This document shows, in pieces, positions 1 to 7,896 of a DNA stretch of 61,660 nucleotides (positions within the stretch are counted from its first letter, which is position 1; each line of letters begins with the position of its first letter). The stretch is taken from positions 1 to 61,660 of the forward strand of contig NZ_JBFAIU010000008.1 of NCBI RefSeq assembly GCF_040654855.1, given 5' to 3'. A program made the translations under genes and the position numbers. Origin of the DNA: Asanoa sp040654855 (lineage in GTDB: Bacteria; Actinomycetota; Actinomycetes; Mycobacteriales; Micromonosporaceae). A model generated the notes under the pieces. It made no database searches, was not told the origin of the DNA, and saw only the letters and a program-made list of their open reading frames with translations.

Positions 1-363
1 CGCCGCTGCTCAGCAGGTCCTGCGTCTTCTGCTGCTGGCTGTCGGCGGCCGAGGTCCGACCTGCTCGCGCCGGGGCGGGTTGCCGTCGTAGACGAGGGTC
101 GCGGTCTTCTCGTCACCGTGCCGCACGAACGTCGGCACCGCGGTGGCCACGTCGTCGTCGACCGGGCAGACCGCGGTGCCGAGCAGCGCGTTGATCAGTG
201 AGCTCTTGCCCTGCTTGAACTCGCCCGCCACGACGATGTGCACCGCCGGGTCGGCGAGCCCGGCGCCGATCCGGCCGAGCCGCGCGGCGAGATCCTCCCG
301 CCCGTACGCCGTGCACGCCTTGATCCCCAGGTCGACCAGCGCGGTCGCCGCTGTGGTGTCCAT
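1..363 (-). CDS. Dynamin-like GTPase, N-terminal part (IniA/IniC-like), interrupted
   Basis: The frame starts at ATG 363 behind a strong ribosome binding site (AGGAGGG, 4 nt upstream). It carries a G1/P-loop, GEFKQGKSS (about residues 47-55), followed by a CPVDDDVATAVPT segment typical of the bacterial dynamin-like (IniA/IniC) family switch region. These large GTPases act on membranes and usually exceed 500 residues, but here the frame meets TGA at 10-12 after 117 codons and its last 20 or so residues are Arg/Pro-rich and unconvincing. A second frame, shifted by one from about position 60 to the edge, reads a more protein-like sequence with SQQQKTQDLL. A frameshift, deletion or assembly join near 55-65 is therefore likely. 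It lies 88 bp downstream of the IniB-like gene on the same strand, matching the iniB-iniA order in mycobacteria. Confidence 0.7.
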
Positions 364-450
364 CGTCCCTCCTGCGTACGGCGCAGCGGGCCGGTCGGGC
401 CGGGTGGCCCGACCGCCCGCTGTCGGCGAGTGGTTGGTTCAGTTGTGGGG

Positions 451-1503
451 TCAGGCCGGGGCGTCCTCGGGCTCTTCCTCGCGCAGGGCGGGCTCGTCGA
501 CCTCTTCCAGGGTCCGGACCGGGTGCGGCAGGCCCAGGTCGACGTCGATCTCCTGCTCGAAGTCGGCGTCCTGGTCGCCGGGGCCCTGCTCCGTGTTGAC
601 CACGGAGTCCTCGGCGTTGACGTTCGTGTTTTCGGTGATCGTGGTGTCGTTGTCCTCGTTGGTGGTGTCGCCGTCGCCGAGGCCGATCGCGGAGTCGTCG
701 TTGTCGGCGATGTTGGTGCCCGAGCCGACGTTCGAGTTGTCGAGGGTCGAGTCGTTGACGTTGTTGACGTCGCCGTCGCCGAAGTTGATGACACCGTCGT
801 TGTCGCCGTCGACGTCCACGTCGTTGGCCTGCTGCTCGTTGCCGTCGCCCACGATCGAGCGGTCGACGTCGCCGTCGGCCACGATGCCGGTGTTGACGCC
901 GGTCACCACGGGCGCCTCGAGGTCACCGTCGACCGAGACGGCGCCGTCGCTGTTGAAGAGGTTGTCGCCCTCGATGTCGCCGTCGACGACCTGGGAGTTG
1001 TCGCCCGTCGCGGCGTTGACGTCGTCGGCCTCGCCGACGGCCACGGCGCCCGCGCCGGACGCGTTCGCGTTGTTGGTGTCGATGTCGATGTCACCGTCGA
1101 AGTCGTCGCCCACCTCGACGTTGGTGCTCTGGTCGACGATCTCGTTGATGATGTCGTTGTCGTTGGTCACCTGCGTCACGTAGGTCAGGTGCTGCACGAC
1201 CTGCTCCATCGACTGCGGACCCGAGGTCACGTGGTGCGCGGGCGGGTTGTAGCCGCCGCCGCCACCGCCGCCACCGCTCGTGTAGCTCTGCAGCGCCCGA
1301 CTCGCGTCGGCCGGGAAGCCGGGCTGGCCGCAGGCGATCTGCGTGATCGCCGGCATGTCCAGGCCGGACAGATCGTGCTCGCTGATGCCCTCGGCGACCA
1401 GCTGGCCCTCCGGGTCCTTCACGAACTGCAGCGCCTCGCGCGGGTTGTTCGCCAGCTTCTCGATGAAGTTGACCAGGAGGTTGGTGAGCTCGACGTTCTG
1501 CAT
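451..1503 (-). CDS. IniB N-terminal domain protein with Asp/Asn/Gly-rich repeat region
   Basis: The start ATG at 1503 follows AAGGGGG with good spacing; an in-frame start 24 codons upstream lacks one. The 350-residue product begins with a compact alpha-helical domain of about 75 residues (MQNVELTNLLVNFIEKLANN onward), as in mycobacterial IniB N-terminal-domain proteins. A Gly8 linker and then about 230 residues of loose Asp/Asn/Gly/Val repeats follow (units like DGDxDN, DNSxVGxGxN), ending in an acidic tail. There is no signal peptide or membrane segment. In mycobacteria iniB belongs to the isoniazid-induced iniBAC operon responding to cell-wall stress; here it sits between a LuxR-type regulator and a dynamin-like GTPase on the same strand. 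The function of the repeat region is unknown; Asp-rich repeats suggest cation binding, but that is a guess. Confidence 0.8.
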   Translation of the reverse strand: MQNVELTNLLVNFIEKLANNPREALQFVKDPEGQLVAEGISEHDLSGLDMPAITQIACGQPGFPADASRALQSYTSGGGGGGGGYNPPAHHVTSGPQSMEQVVQHLTYVTQVTNDNDIINEIVDQSTNVEVGDDFDGDIDIDTNNANASGAGAVAVGEADDVNAATGDNSQVVDGDIEGDNLFNSDGAVSVDGDLEAPVVTGVNTGIVADGDVDRSIVGDGNEQQANDVDVDGDNDGVINFGDGDVNNVNDSTLDNSNVGSGTNIADNDDSAIGLGDGDTTNEDNDTTITENTNVNAEDSVVNTEQGPGDQDADFEQEIDVDLGLPHPVRTLEEVDEPALREEEPEDAPA

Positions 1504-1592
1504 TTCCGGTTCCCCCTTCTGAGGATCGCTCCCGGCCTGTCTGGCGGGGTGAGTACAGCCTCGCCGCCGGCCCACCCCCCGGACATCGGGAA

Positions 1593-1618
1593 GACCCCCC
1601 TGCCTAGGGGAGTCGATA
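1593..1618 (-). promoter_or_regulatory. Candidate operator upstream of the iniB-like gene
   Basis: In the 171-bp gap before the iniB-like gene there is a short inverted repeat (CCCCT-GCCT-AGGGG, 1597-1610), and the TAGGG half is repeated directly about 9 bp further on. The site lies about 90-115 bp upstream of the start codon, a plausible place for an activator such as the neighbouring LuxR-type protein. This rests on symmetry and position only. Confidence 0.3.
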
Positions 1619-1674
1619 GGGGGATCGGCTGGTACACAGCAGACCGTGAAACGGGCCGCTCATGACGCGGAGTG

Positions 1675-3870
1675 TCAGGAATTGAGCAGGGATTTCAGCG
1701 CCGCGACGAACTCGGCCCGATCGGTGGCACCGACCTTGACGCGGATCCGGGCCACGTGGTGCTCGACGGTTTTCGGCGAGATGTAGAGCTGGGCCCCGAT
1801 CTCTTTGTGCGTACGGCCGTCGAGGACCAGCCGGGCCACCTCGACCTCGCGCTCCGACAGCCCGGCCGCGTTGCCCTCGCCGGCCCGTTCCTGCTCCACA
1901 CCGGACAGTTCGCGGGCGACCTCCAGCAGCCGGCGCGCTGCCCCGGGGTCGGCGGTGCGGATGGCGGCGTGGCCGGCGAGCCGGGACGCCTCCCAGGGCA
2001 GCTCGGCCTCCGCCAGCCCGTCCACCGCGGCCACGACGTCGTCGAGGTCGACGGTGCCGCCGACCGAGCGCGCCCACGTCGCGGCGGCGGCAGCCTGGGC
2101 CCGCTGCCGGCCCTGGCCACGACCGGCCATCGCGGCGGCGGCCGCCTTGACCGCGGTCGCGTCGTCGGCGGCCACTCCGAGCTGCAGCCGGATCCACGCG
2201 ACGGTGACCGTCCAGGCCGGCGGGTGGCCGAGTCCGGCGACCGCCGAGTCGAGCGCGGCCAGCACCGGCGCGATCCGCTGCGGCCGGCGCAGCCGGGTCG
2301 CCGCCACCGCCAGCTCCTCGACCTGCTCCGCCTGGAAGAGGTCGACGGCCTGGCGGGCCAGCACGGGCTCGACGCTGGACCACGCCTCGCGCAGCTTCGC
2401 GATGTCGCCCGACCGGCGGGCGAGCCCGGCCCGCAACGCGGCGGCGAGCAGCACCTCGCGGCCGGGCAGGCCGGTGCCGAGCCGGCGCAGCTCAGCGACC
2501 GCCGTGTCGTAGCGGCCCGCGCGCAGCCGCACCCAGGCCAGCAGCAGGCGATGGCGCTGTGCGCCGACCGGTCCACCGACGCCGCGGTCGAGGGCGCGGC
2601 CCAGCAGGTGCTCGGCGGTGGCGGCGTCGCCTGCGGTGACCGCGACGACCGCACCCCACGCGTGCGGCGTGTCCGGCGGGACGACCGCGGCCGGCGTGCG
2701 CTCCGCGGCTTCGGCGGCCTCGATCAGCAGCGGTACGGCCGCCGCCGGCTCGTCACCGGCCGCCAGCACCGCCGCGGCGAGCAGCCGGAACGGCGCCGGC
2801 TCGCCGGTCGCCAGCGCGCGGGCCTCCGCCGCCCGGCCGAGGGCGACGAGCGACGGCACCGCGAGCAGCGGCCCGGGCGGCGCGGCCGCGACCAGCACGT
2901 CGGCGGCGCGGGCCGGCCGGCCGTCGTGTGCGGCCACGGCGCCGGCCACCAGCGCCAACCGGTGTGGGTCGCCCGGCGCGGGATCGACCGGCAACCCGAC
3001 CAGCGCGGCCGCCTCGGCGTGTCCGGCCGCGACCTGGGCCGGGTCGGCACCGGCGTCCACCGCGTCGGCGTACCACCCGATCGCGGCCGCCGGGTCGGTG
3101 AACCGCAGGCAGTCGCCGGCGGCGCGGAAGACGTCGGCGCCGGCGCGGATCCGGGCGGCCCGCAGCTGGGTCGCCGCGGCCACCGGGTCGGCGCCGGACC
3201 CGGCCAGGGCGGTGGCGACCCGGGCGTGCACCCGGCGGCGCTCGGCCGGTGCCAGGTCGTCGAGCAGCGCGGTCGCGACGGCCGGCACCAGCCGCTCCGC
3301 GCCCGGCACCAGGAAGCCCAGGTCGCGCAGGGTGCGCAGGGCGCCGGCCAGGGCGTCCGGCGGCTGGCCGGTCGCGGCGGCCAGCACGTCGTCGGTGAGG
3401 TCCAGGCCGAGCGCGAGCGTGCGGGCGATGTCGGCCACCCCCGGCTCGGCCGCCAGTCGCCGCTGCACCCGGGGGAGGAGCCCGCCGCCGGCCAGCAGCG
3501 CCGCGATCGCGGGCCGGCCCGCCGACGCGACGTGGAGGTCGGCGCGCCCGGTCAGCGCGGCGATCGCCGCGGCGTCGAGGGGCTCGAGCTGGACCACGCC
3601 GTCCCGGGCCGCGAGCTCGTCCAGCTCGGCCAGCGCCGCCCGGTCGAGCGTGGGCCGGCGGCCGAGCAGCACCGGCACCGCGCGGCGGGCCACATCGGAC
3701 AGCGCACGCAGCGTCGCGTCGTCGAGCCGGTGTGGATCATCGACGACGACCGCCGGCGCGGTGTCCGGGACGGCCGGCCGGTCGGGCGTCACCCAGACCG
3801 CGCCGGGCGGGGCCAGCGCGCGGAGCCGGTGCGTCCGACCGGCTCCGTCCACACCCACCACCACCGCCAC
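1675..3870 (-). CDS. Large LuxR-family (IniR-like) regulator with degenerate ATPase motif
   Basis: This 731-residue protein ends in a clear LuxR/GerE helix-turn-helix (about residues 671-731; LSEREVEVARLVLDG, then SPKTVEHHVARIRVK). Its N-terminus resembles an AAA/STAND ATPase: GVDGAGRT (residues 6-13) sits where Walker A is expected but has Arg for the catalytic Lys, and VVVDD (41-45) looks like Walker B. The middle is Ala-rich helical sequence of the TPR type seen in MalT/LAL regulators. Several GTG codons cluster at the start, so the first few residues are uncertain. It lies upstream of the IniB-like gene on the same strand, which together with its architecture suggests a counterpart of mycobacterial IniR. 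The target and inducing signal are not visible. Confidence 0.8.
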   Translation of the reverse strand: MAVVVGVDGAGRTHRLRALAPPGAVWVTPDRPAVPDTAPAVVVDDPHRLDDATLRALSDVARRAVPVLLGRRPTLDRAALAELDELAARDGVVQLEPLDAAAIAALTGRADLHVASAGRPAIAALLAGGGLLPRVQRRLAAEPGVADIARTLALGLDLTDDVLAAATGQPPDALAGALRTLRDLGFLVPGAERLVPAVATALLDDLAPAERRRVHARVATALAGSGADPVAAATQLRAARIRAGADVFRAAGDCLRFTDPAAAIGWYADAVDAGADPAQVAAGHAEAAALVGLPVDPAPGDPHRLALVAGAVAAHDGRPARAADVLVAAAPPGPLLAVPSLVALGRAAEARALATGEPAPFRLLAAAVLAAGDEPAAAVPLLIEAAEAAERTPAAVVPPDTPHAWGAVVAVTAGDAATAEHLLGRALDRGVGGPVGAQRHRLLLAWVRLRAGRYDTAVAELRRLGTGLPGREVLLAAALRAGLARRSGDIAKLREAWSSVEPVLARQAVDLFQAEQVEELAVAATRLRRPQRIAPVLAALDSAVAGLGHPPAWTVTVAWIRLQLGVAADDATAVKAAAAAMAGRGQGRQRAQAAAAATWARSVGGTVDLDDVVAAVDGLAEAELPWEASRLAGHAAIRTADPGAARRLLEVARELSGVEQERAGEGNAAGLSEREVEVARLVLDGRTHKEIGAQLYISPKTVEHHVARIRVKVGATDRAEFVAALKSLLNS

Positions 3871-3887
3871 AACCGGTCAGCCTGCCA

Positions 3888-4244
3888 TCACTCCAGCTCG
3901 GCGACCAGCCGCCCGGGCGCGACTGTCCGGTAGGCGTCGATGGCCAGCTCGCGGATCTCCGCCCAGTCGGGTTCGCGGTCGAGCCGCACGCCGAGCCAGC
4001 CGCGATGACCGACGTACGGCGGCCGGAAGAACGTGCCCGGGTCCTCGGCGATCAGCTCCGCCTGCACGCCCGCCGGCGCCGCGCACCACAGGTGCGGGAA
4101 CCGGTTGTCGTGGTGGCCCTCGACGTGCAGGGTCACGAAGACGGTCCGGCCGCGCACGAACCAGGTCGGCGAGCCGTGGCTGAGCCGCTCGGTGGTCTCC
4201 GGCAGCGCCAGGCAGATCTCCCGCATGCGGGTGAGCAGGTCCAT
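3888..4244 (-). CDS. MmcQ/YjbR-family protein
   Basis: This 118-residue protein has the usual MmcQ/YjbR pattern: an N-terminal helix with LALPETTERLSHGSPTWFVRG, central beta strands (VFVTLHVEGHH), a PYVGHRGWLGVRLD motif and a C-terminal helix (IRELAIDAYRTVAP). These small CyaY-like-fold proteins are widespread; DNA binding has been proposed, but the role is poorly defined. Its ATG lies 3 nt after the TAG stop of the upstream deacetylase/glycosyltransferase gene, so it is probably the last gene of that operon. A CAGACT hexamer 6 nt before the ATG could also allow a separate leaderless transcript. Confidence 0.85.
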   Translation of the reverse strand: MDLLTRMREICLALPETTERLSHGSPTWFVRGRTVFVTLHVEGHHDNRFPHLWCAAPAGVQAELIAEDPGTFFRPPYVGHRGWLGVRLDREPDWAEIRELAIDAYRTVAPGRLVAELE

Positions 4245-4247
4245 CGC

Positions 4248-6575
4248 CTAAGTCTGCACGGACGCCTCGCCGGTGCGGCGCAGCTTGTGCCAGCGCAGCC
4301 GGCCGCCGGTCAGCGCGGTGACCAGCGACTGGATGAGCACGAGATACATGAGCTGGCGGTACGCGAACTGCTGCAGCGGCAGGGTCCACAGTGGGGTGAG
4401 CCGCTCCTTGTCGAGCCGGAACGCCACCACGCCGGTGACCATCTGCAGGCCGAGCATCGCGAGCCAGGCGAGCACGGTCTCCGCGCGGCCGGCGAACAGC
4501 AGCGCGTACACGGCCAGCAGGTCGATCACGGGCGCGAGCAGCGGCAGCGCGATGCCGAAGAGCGCGAGGAAGGGCAGGCCGCGGCGGCCGAACCGGCCCG
4601 ACGGGCCGTCGTCGACCAGCGCCGCGCGGTGCTTCCACATCGCCTGCATGGTCCCGTAGCTCCACCGGTAACGCTGCCGCCAGAGCTGCCCAAGGGACGC
4701 CGGCGCCTCGGTCCAGGCGCGGGCCCGGCCCTCGTAGACGACCTTCCAACCGGCGCGGCCGAAGGCGATCGTCACGTCGGTGTCCTCGGCGAGCGTGTCG
4801 TCGCTCATCCCGCCGACACTCAGCAGGGCGTCCTTGCGCCAGGCGCCGATCGCGCCCGGGACGGTGGGCATGCAGCGCAGCGACTCGTACAGCCGGCGGT
4901 CGAGGTTGAAGCCGATCACGTACTCGATGTGCTGCCAGCGGGCGACCAGGCTGGCCCGGTTGCCGACCTTGACGTTGCCCGCGACCGCGCCCACCTCGGG
5001 GTCGGCGAACGGCTGCACGAGCTGGCGGACGGAGTCGTGCTCGAAGACCGTGTCGCCGTCGACCATCACGATGATGTCCGAGCGGGCCGCGGCGACGCCG
5101 GTGTTCAGCGCCGACGACTTGCCGCCGTTGGCCTTGCGGATCACCCGCACGTTGGGCAGGCCCAGCGACGCGGCGATGTCGGCCGTGTCGTCGGTCGACC
5201 CGTCGTCGACGACGATCACCTCGATGCCGCCCGGGTAGTCACCGCCGGCCAGCGAGCGCACCGCGGCCTCGATCCCTTCGCGCTCGTTGTAGGCGGGCAC
5301 GATCACTGAGACCGGCGCGGTCACCGGCGGGCCCCACGACCAGTCGCCGCGGCGCCGCCTGGCCTGCCGGCCCGAGAGCACGAAGAGCAGCAGCGTACGG
5401 GCCAGCGTCAGGAGGCCGACCACCAGGAAGAGCAGGGCGAAGAACTGCAGCGACCAGTCGGCGATCCGGACCGCGCTGGCCAGCGCCAGGCCGCGCTGCC
5501 GGTCGGCGGCATCAGCGGGCGGGTTGCGCAGCACCGTCGGCGCGGCCCCTGTCCTGGGGTCCGTGAGCGCGCGGCGCAGGCCGTCGGTGACCGTGACGAA
5601 GCTGTAGCCGCGCGCCTGCATCATCGGGATGAACCGCTCGAGGGCCTGCACGGTCTGCGCGCGGTCGCCGCCCGCGTCGTGCAGCAGCACCACCGCGCCC
5701 TGGTCGCCGTCGGGGATCATGTTCGCGACGACTTGGTCGACGCCCGGGCGGGCCCAGTCCTGGCTGTCCCGGTCGTTGACCACGGTGACGTAGCCGAGCT
5801 CGCCGGCCTTCGTGAGCAGCCGCCAGGCGTTGTCGTCGATGGCGTCGGCCGTGGACGAGTACGGGAAGCGCAACAGCGAGCTGCGCACCCCGGCGGCCTC
5901 GGCCAGGGCGAGCTGGGTCTGGGAGTACTCCATCCGGCGGCGCCACTGCGGGAGCGTCGCGACGTCCGGGTGGGTGAACGTGTGCACGCCGAGCTCGTGG
6001 CCCTTTCTGGCCAGCTCGTCGGCCAGCTCCGGGTAGCGGACCACCTGCGAGCCGATGACGAAGAACGTGCCCTTGGCGCCGTAGCGCTCGAGCGCGGCCA
6101 GCACCCGCGGTGTCCACGTCGGGTCCGGGCCGTCGTCGAACGTCAGCGCGATCGTCTTCGGCGGCAGCCGGTAGGAGCGTGCCTCCTGACCCGGCGGCGC
6201 GTTGATGATCGGCCCACCCTCGATGATCCGGTCGGGGACGATCGTCGTGTCGCCCGGCTCGCTCTGGTGGTCGGGGGTGAAGCGGGCGTTCGCGTAGGCC
6301 TCGACGAGCAGCAGGCTGACGAACACGAAGACCAGGACCGCGGCGACGACCCACTTGGGCCGCGGCACCACCCGCCGCGCGGGCCGCCGTGGCGGTTCGA
6401 CGTCGGCGGGTACGGCCCGCGGCGCGGCCGGCGGTGGTGGCGGTGCTTCGAGCACCACCGTGGGCGCCTCGTCGTAACCGCCGCCGGCCCGCTGGACGGG
6501 CGCCGTGGCGGTGATCTTCACGCCGGCCGGGATCCTGGCCGTGCCGCGGGCGGGTTCGCTGGTCGGTGCGCTCAT
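4248..6575 (-). CDS. Bifunctional polysaccharide deacetylase / family 2 glycosyltransferase
   Basis: The 775-residue protein has a Pro-rich cytoplasmic N-terminus, a membrane segment (about 74-95), an extracellular NodB/CE4 deacetylase domain (TFDDGP at 145-150; HTFTHPD near 195-202 as metal ligands), another membrane segment near 375-400, a GT2 domain (VIVPAYNE, VDDGSTDDT, VDGDT, and QRYRWSYG as the QxxRW motif) and three C-terminal membrane segments. This layout joins an IcaA/HasA-like processive synthase to an IcaB-like deacetylase, so the likely product is a partly de-N-acetylated amino-sugar polymer at the cell surface; the polymer is inference. The start ATG overlaps the stop of the upstream membrane protein gene (ATGA), indicating translational coupling. 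Both active sites look intact. Confidence 0.9.
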   Translation of the reverse strand: MSAPTSEPARGTARIPAGVKITATAPVQRAGGGYDEAPTVVLEAPPPPPAAPRAVPADVEPPRRPARRVVPRPKWVVAAVLVFVFVSLLLVEAYANARFTPDHQSEPGDTTIVPDRIIEGGPIINAPPGQEARSYRLPPKTIALTFDDGPDPTWTPRVLAALERYGAKGTFFVIGSQVVRYPELADELARKGHELGVHTFTHPDVATLPQWRRRMEYSQTQLALAEAAGVRSSLLRFPYSSTADAIDDNAWRLLTKAGELGYVTVVNDRDSQDWARPGVDQVVANMIPDGDQGAVVLLHDAGGDRAQTVQALERFIPMMQARGYSFVTVTDGLRRALTDPRTGAAPTVLRNPPADAADRQRGLALASAVRIADWSLQFFALLFLVVGLLTLARTLLLFVLSGRQARRRRGDWSWGPPVTAPVSVIVPAYNEREGIEAAVRSLAGGDYPGGIEVIVVDDGSTDDTADIAASLGLPNVRVIRKANGGKSSALNTGVAAARSDIIVMVDGDTVFEHDSVRQLVQPFADPEVGAVAGNVKVGNRASLVARWQHIEYVIGFNLDRRLYESLRCMPTVPGAIGAWRKDALLSVGGMSDDTLAEDTDVTIAFGRAGWKVVYEGRARAWTEAPASLGQLWRQRYRWSYGTMQAMWKHRAALVDDGPSGRFGRRGLPFLALFGIALPLLAPVIDLLAVYALLFAGRAETVLAWLAMLGLQMVTGVVAFRLDKERLTPLWTLPLQQFAYRQLMYLVLIQSLVTALTGGRLRWHKLRRTGEASVQT

Positions 6576-7489
6576 GTCGCGCTGGCGGCCAGTGTGGACG
6601 GGCCGGCCGGTGTGGTCGGGTCGGGCACCTCGGGCTGCTCCGGGTCGGTGGCGACCGGTCCGCTGGCCGTGCCGCCGCCCGTGCCCCCGCCGGTGCCGGT
6701 GCCGTCGTCGCTGCTGCCCGCTCCGCTGCCGCCGCCGGTGCCCCCGCTGCCACCGCCGCTGCCTCCGGAGCCGGAGCCGCCCGTGTCACCACCGGTCTCG
6801 CCCGTGCCACCGCCGGTCTCGCCCGTGCCACCGCTGCCGGTGTCGGCGCCGCCGCCGCCACCTCCACCACCGGCTTCACCGCCGGGTGGCTGGTCGGCTG
6901 ACCCGCCCGTGCCGCCACCGTTGCCGGGTGCGGGCGGCTGCGTGGGCGGTTCCGTGGTCGGGTCCGGCGCCGGCGTCGGCGTGCCCTCGGCCGGACGCGT
7001 CGGCGAGCTGGTCACCGGAGGTGGCGAGACCGGCGCGGTGCCCTTGGTCGGGCTCGGCGTCGGCCGGGCGGCCACCGGGATGGTCGTGGTGCGCAGCACG
7101 CTGGAGCCGCCTGGCCCGGGCGCGGGCGGCAGCGGCGCGACGAACGGCCCCGGCGTCGGCGGGCGGAACGAGGTCCGCTCGGGTCTCTCCACCGGGGCCC
7201 GGTCAGCGTCGTTCTGCTCGGCGCGGTCGGGGAACGGCATCAGGGCGTGCGGCAGCGCGGGTCCGCCGGCGATGCTCACGCCGACCAGGGCGGTGTAGCC
7301 CAGGCAGACGGCGCCGATGCCGTACGCGACGACACGTACCAGCCGCCGTCGGCGACCGGTCTCGTCGACGAACACGGGTGCCGCGCCGTCGTGCCCGAAG
7401 GTCACCGTCTCGTAGGTCGCTCCGGCCGCGTCGAGCGGCTCGGCGGCACTGACGATTACCTCTGTTTCGGGTTCATGGTCCGGATTCAC
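6572..7489 (-). CDS. Single-pass membrane protein with Pro/Thr/Gly-rich extracellular region
   Basis: I place the start at GTG 7489 because TACGCT lies 6 nt upstream, giving a leaderless start; a GTG 14 codons upstream has no obvious ribosome binding site. The 305-residue product has a short acidic cytoplasmic part, a basic patch (GRRRRLVRV), one membrane segment (VAYGIGAVCLGYTALVGVSI) and then about 220 residues rich in Pro, Thr, Ser and Gly, with long GGxGG runs. Such regions usually span the cell wall or act as flexible linkers. No enzymatic domain is visible. Its stop overlaps the start of the deacetylase/GT2 gene, so it probably supports that system at the cell surface. It could equally be a generic wall-spanning protein. 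Confidence 0.75.
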   Translation of the reverse strand: MNPDHEPETEVIVSAAEPLDAAGATYETVTFGHDGAAPVFVDETGRRRRLVRVVAYGIGAVCLGYTALVGVSIAGGPALPHALMPFPDRAEQNDADRAPVERPERTSFRPPTPGPFVAPLPPAPGPGGSSVLRTTTIPVAARPTPSPTKGTAPVSPPPVTSSPTRPAEGTPTPAPDPTTEPPTQPPAPGNGGGTGGSADQPPGGEAGGGGGGGGADTGSGGTGETGGGTGETGGDTGGSGSGGSGGGSGGTGGGSGAGSSDDGTGTGGGTGGGTASGPVATDPEQPEVPDPTTPAGPSTLAASAT

Positions 7490-7531
7490 GCGGGAAGCGT
7501 AGAAAGCACGCTCCGCGATGAGGAGGCGCAC

Positions 7532-7776
7532 ATCACTCGGCTGTGTTCATCGGGCCAGTCCGGAAAAATGCCCGAACCGGCCGTCACCTATACAACGTGG
7601 CCCCACGCGCCGTGGCATCGACGCGCCGATCACCGCCGTGACCAGGGTTGATGTTCGTCACCCGGGATGGTGACGGCCAGCGCGCGAACGGCGCTGTCCG
7701 GTAAGCGACACTTGCCGGTGTTGTTCGGCGATGCTCGCGTCGGGAATCCGACCACATTTTTGGACCCCGTCACCCG
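7532..7776. other. Gene-free stretch upstream of the envelope operon
   Basis: No convincing coding frame was found here. Codon-position bias is lost and the base composition is less GC-rich than in neighbouring genes. It should hold the promoter region of the minus-strand envelope operon. The part from 7777 onward holds a separate plus-strand promoter and hairpin. Confidence 0.5.
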
Positions 7777-7805
7777 TTGTGCGGGTGATCGTCGGTCGTT
7801 AAGCT
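7777..7805 (+). promoter_or_regulatory. Candidate sigma-70-type promoter
   Basis: TTGTGC (7777-7782) and TAAGCT (7800-7805) are separated by exactly 17 bp on the plus strand. The predicted transcription start, near 7811-7813, falls at the base of a long hairpin. No plus-strand gene lies within reach downstream, so the promoter appears to serve a small RNA. Confidence 0.5.
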
Positions 7806-7810
7806 CTCAT

Positions 7811-7870
7811 GTGCGCGCCCCTATCGCCCGCTTCCCCCGTGGCAGGCGATCGGGGCGCGCGTCTTTCTTT
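7811..7870 (+). ncRNA. Candidate small RNA: 16-bp hairpin with C-rich loop and U-rich tail
   Basis: The arms GCGCGCCCCTATCGCC (7813-7828) and GGCGATCGGGGCGCGC (7845-7860) pair along 16 positions with one mismatch. They enclose a 16-nt loop containing five consecutive C, and are followed by GTCTTTCTTTCG, a terminator-like tail. A promoter-like TTGTGC-N17-TAAGCT precedes it at the right distance. The nearest genes are on the other strand, so this is not simply the terminator of a known plus-strand gene. A C-rich loop recalls the actinobacterial 6C sRNA, but only one such loop is seen and I cannot confirm family membership. It might instead terminate antisense transcription. Confidence 0.45.
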
Positions 7871-7896
7871 CGTAATGAAAGCTAACGGCCGAAATC

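Noticed and set aside
1672..3933. A 753-codon open frame on the plus strand opposite the LuxR-type regulator
   Set aside because: The composition is Arg/Gly/Gln-rich shadow sequence of a high-GC gene; the minus strand has a clear HTH and plausible ATPase motifs.
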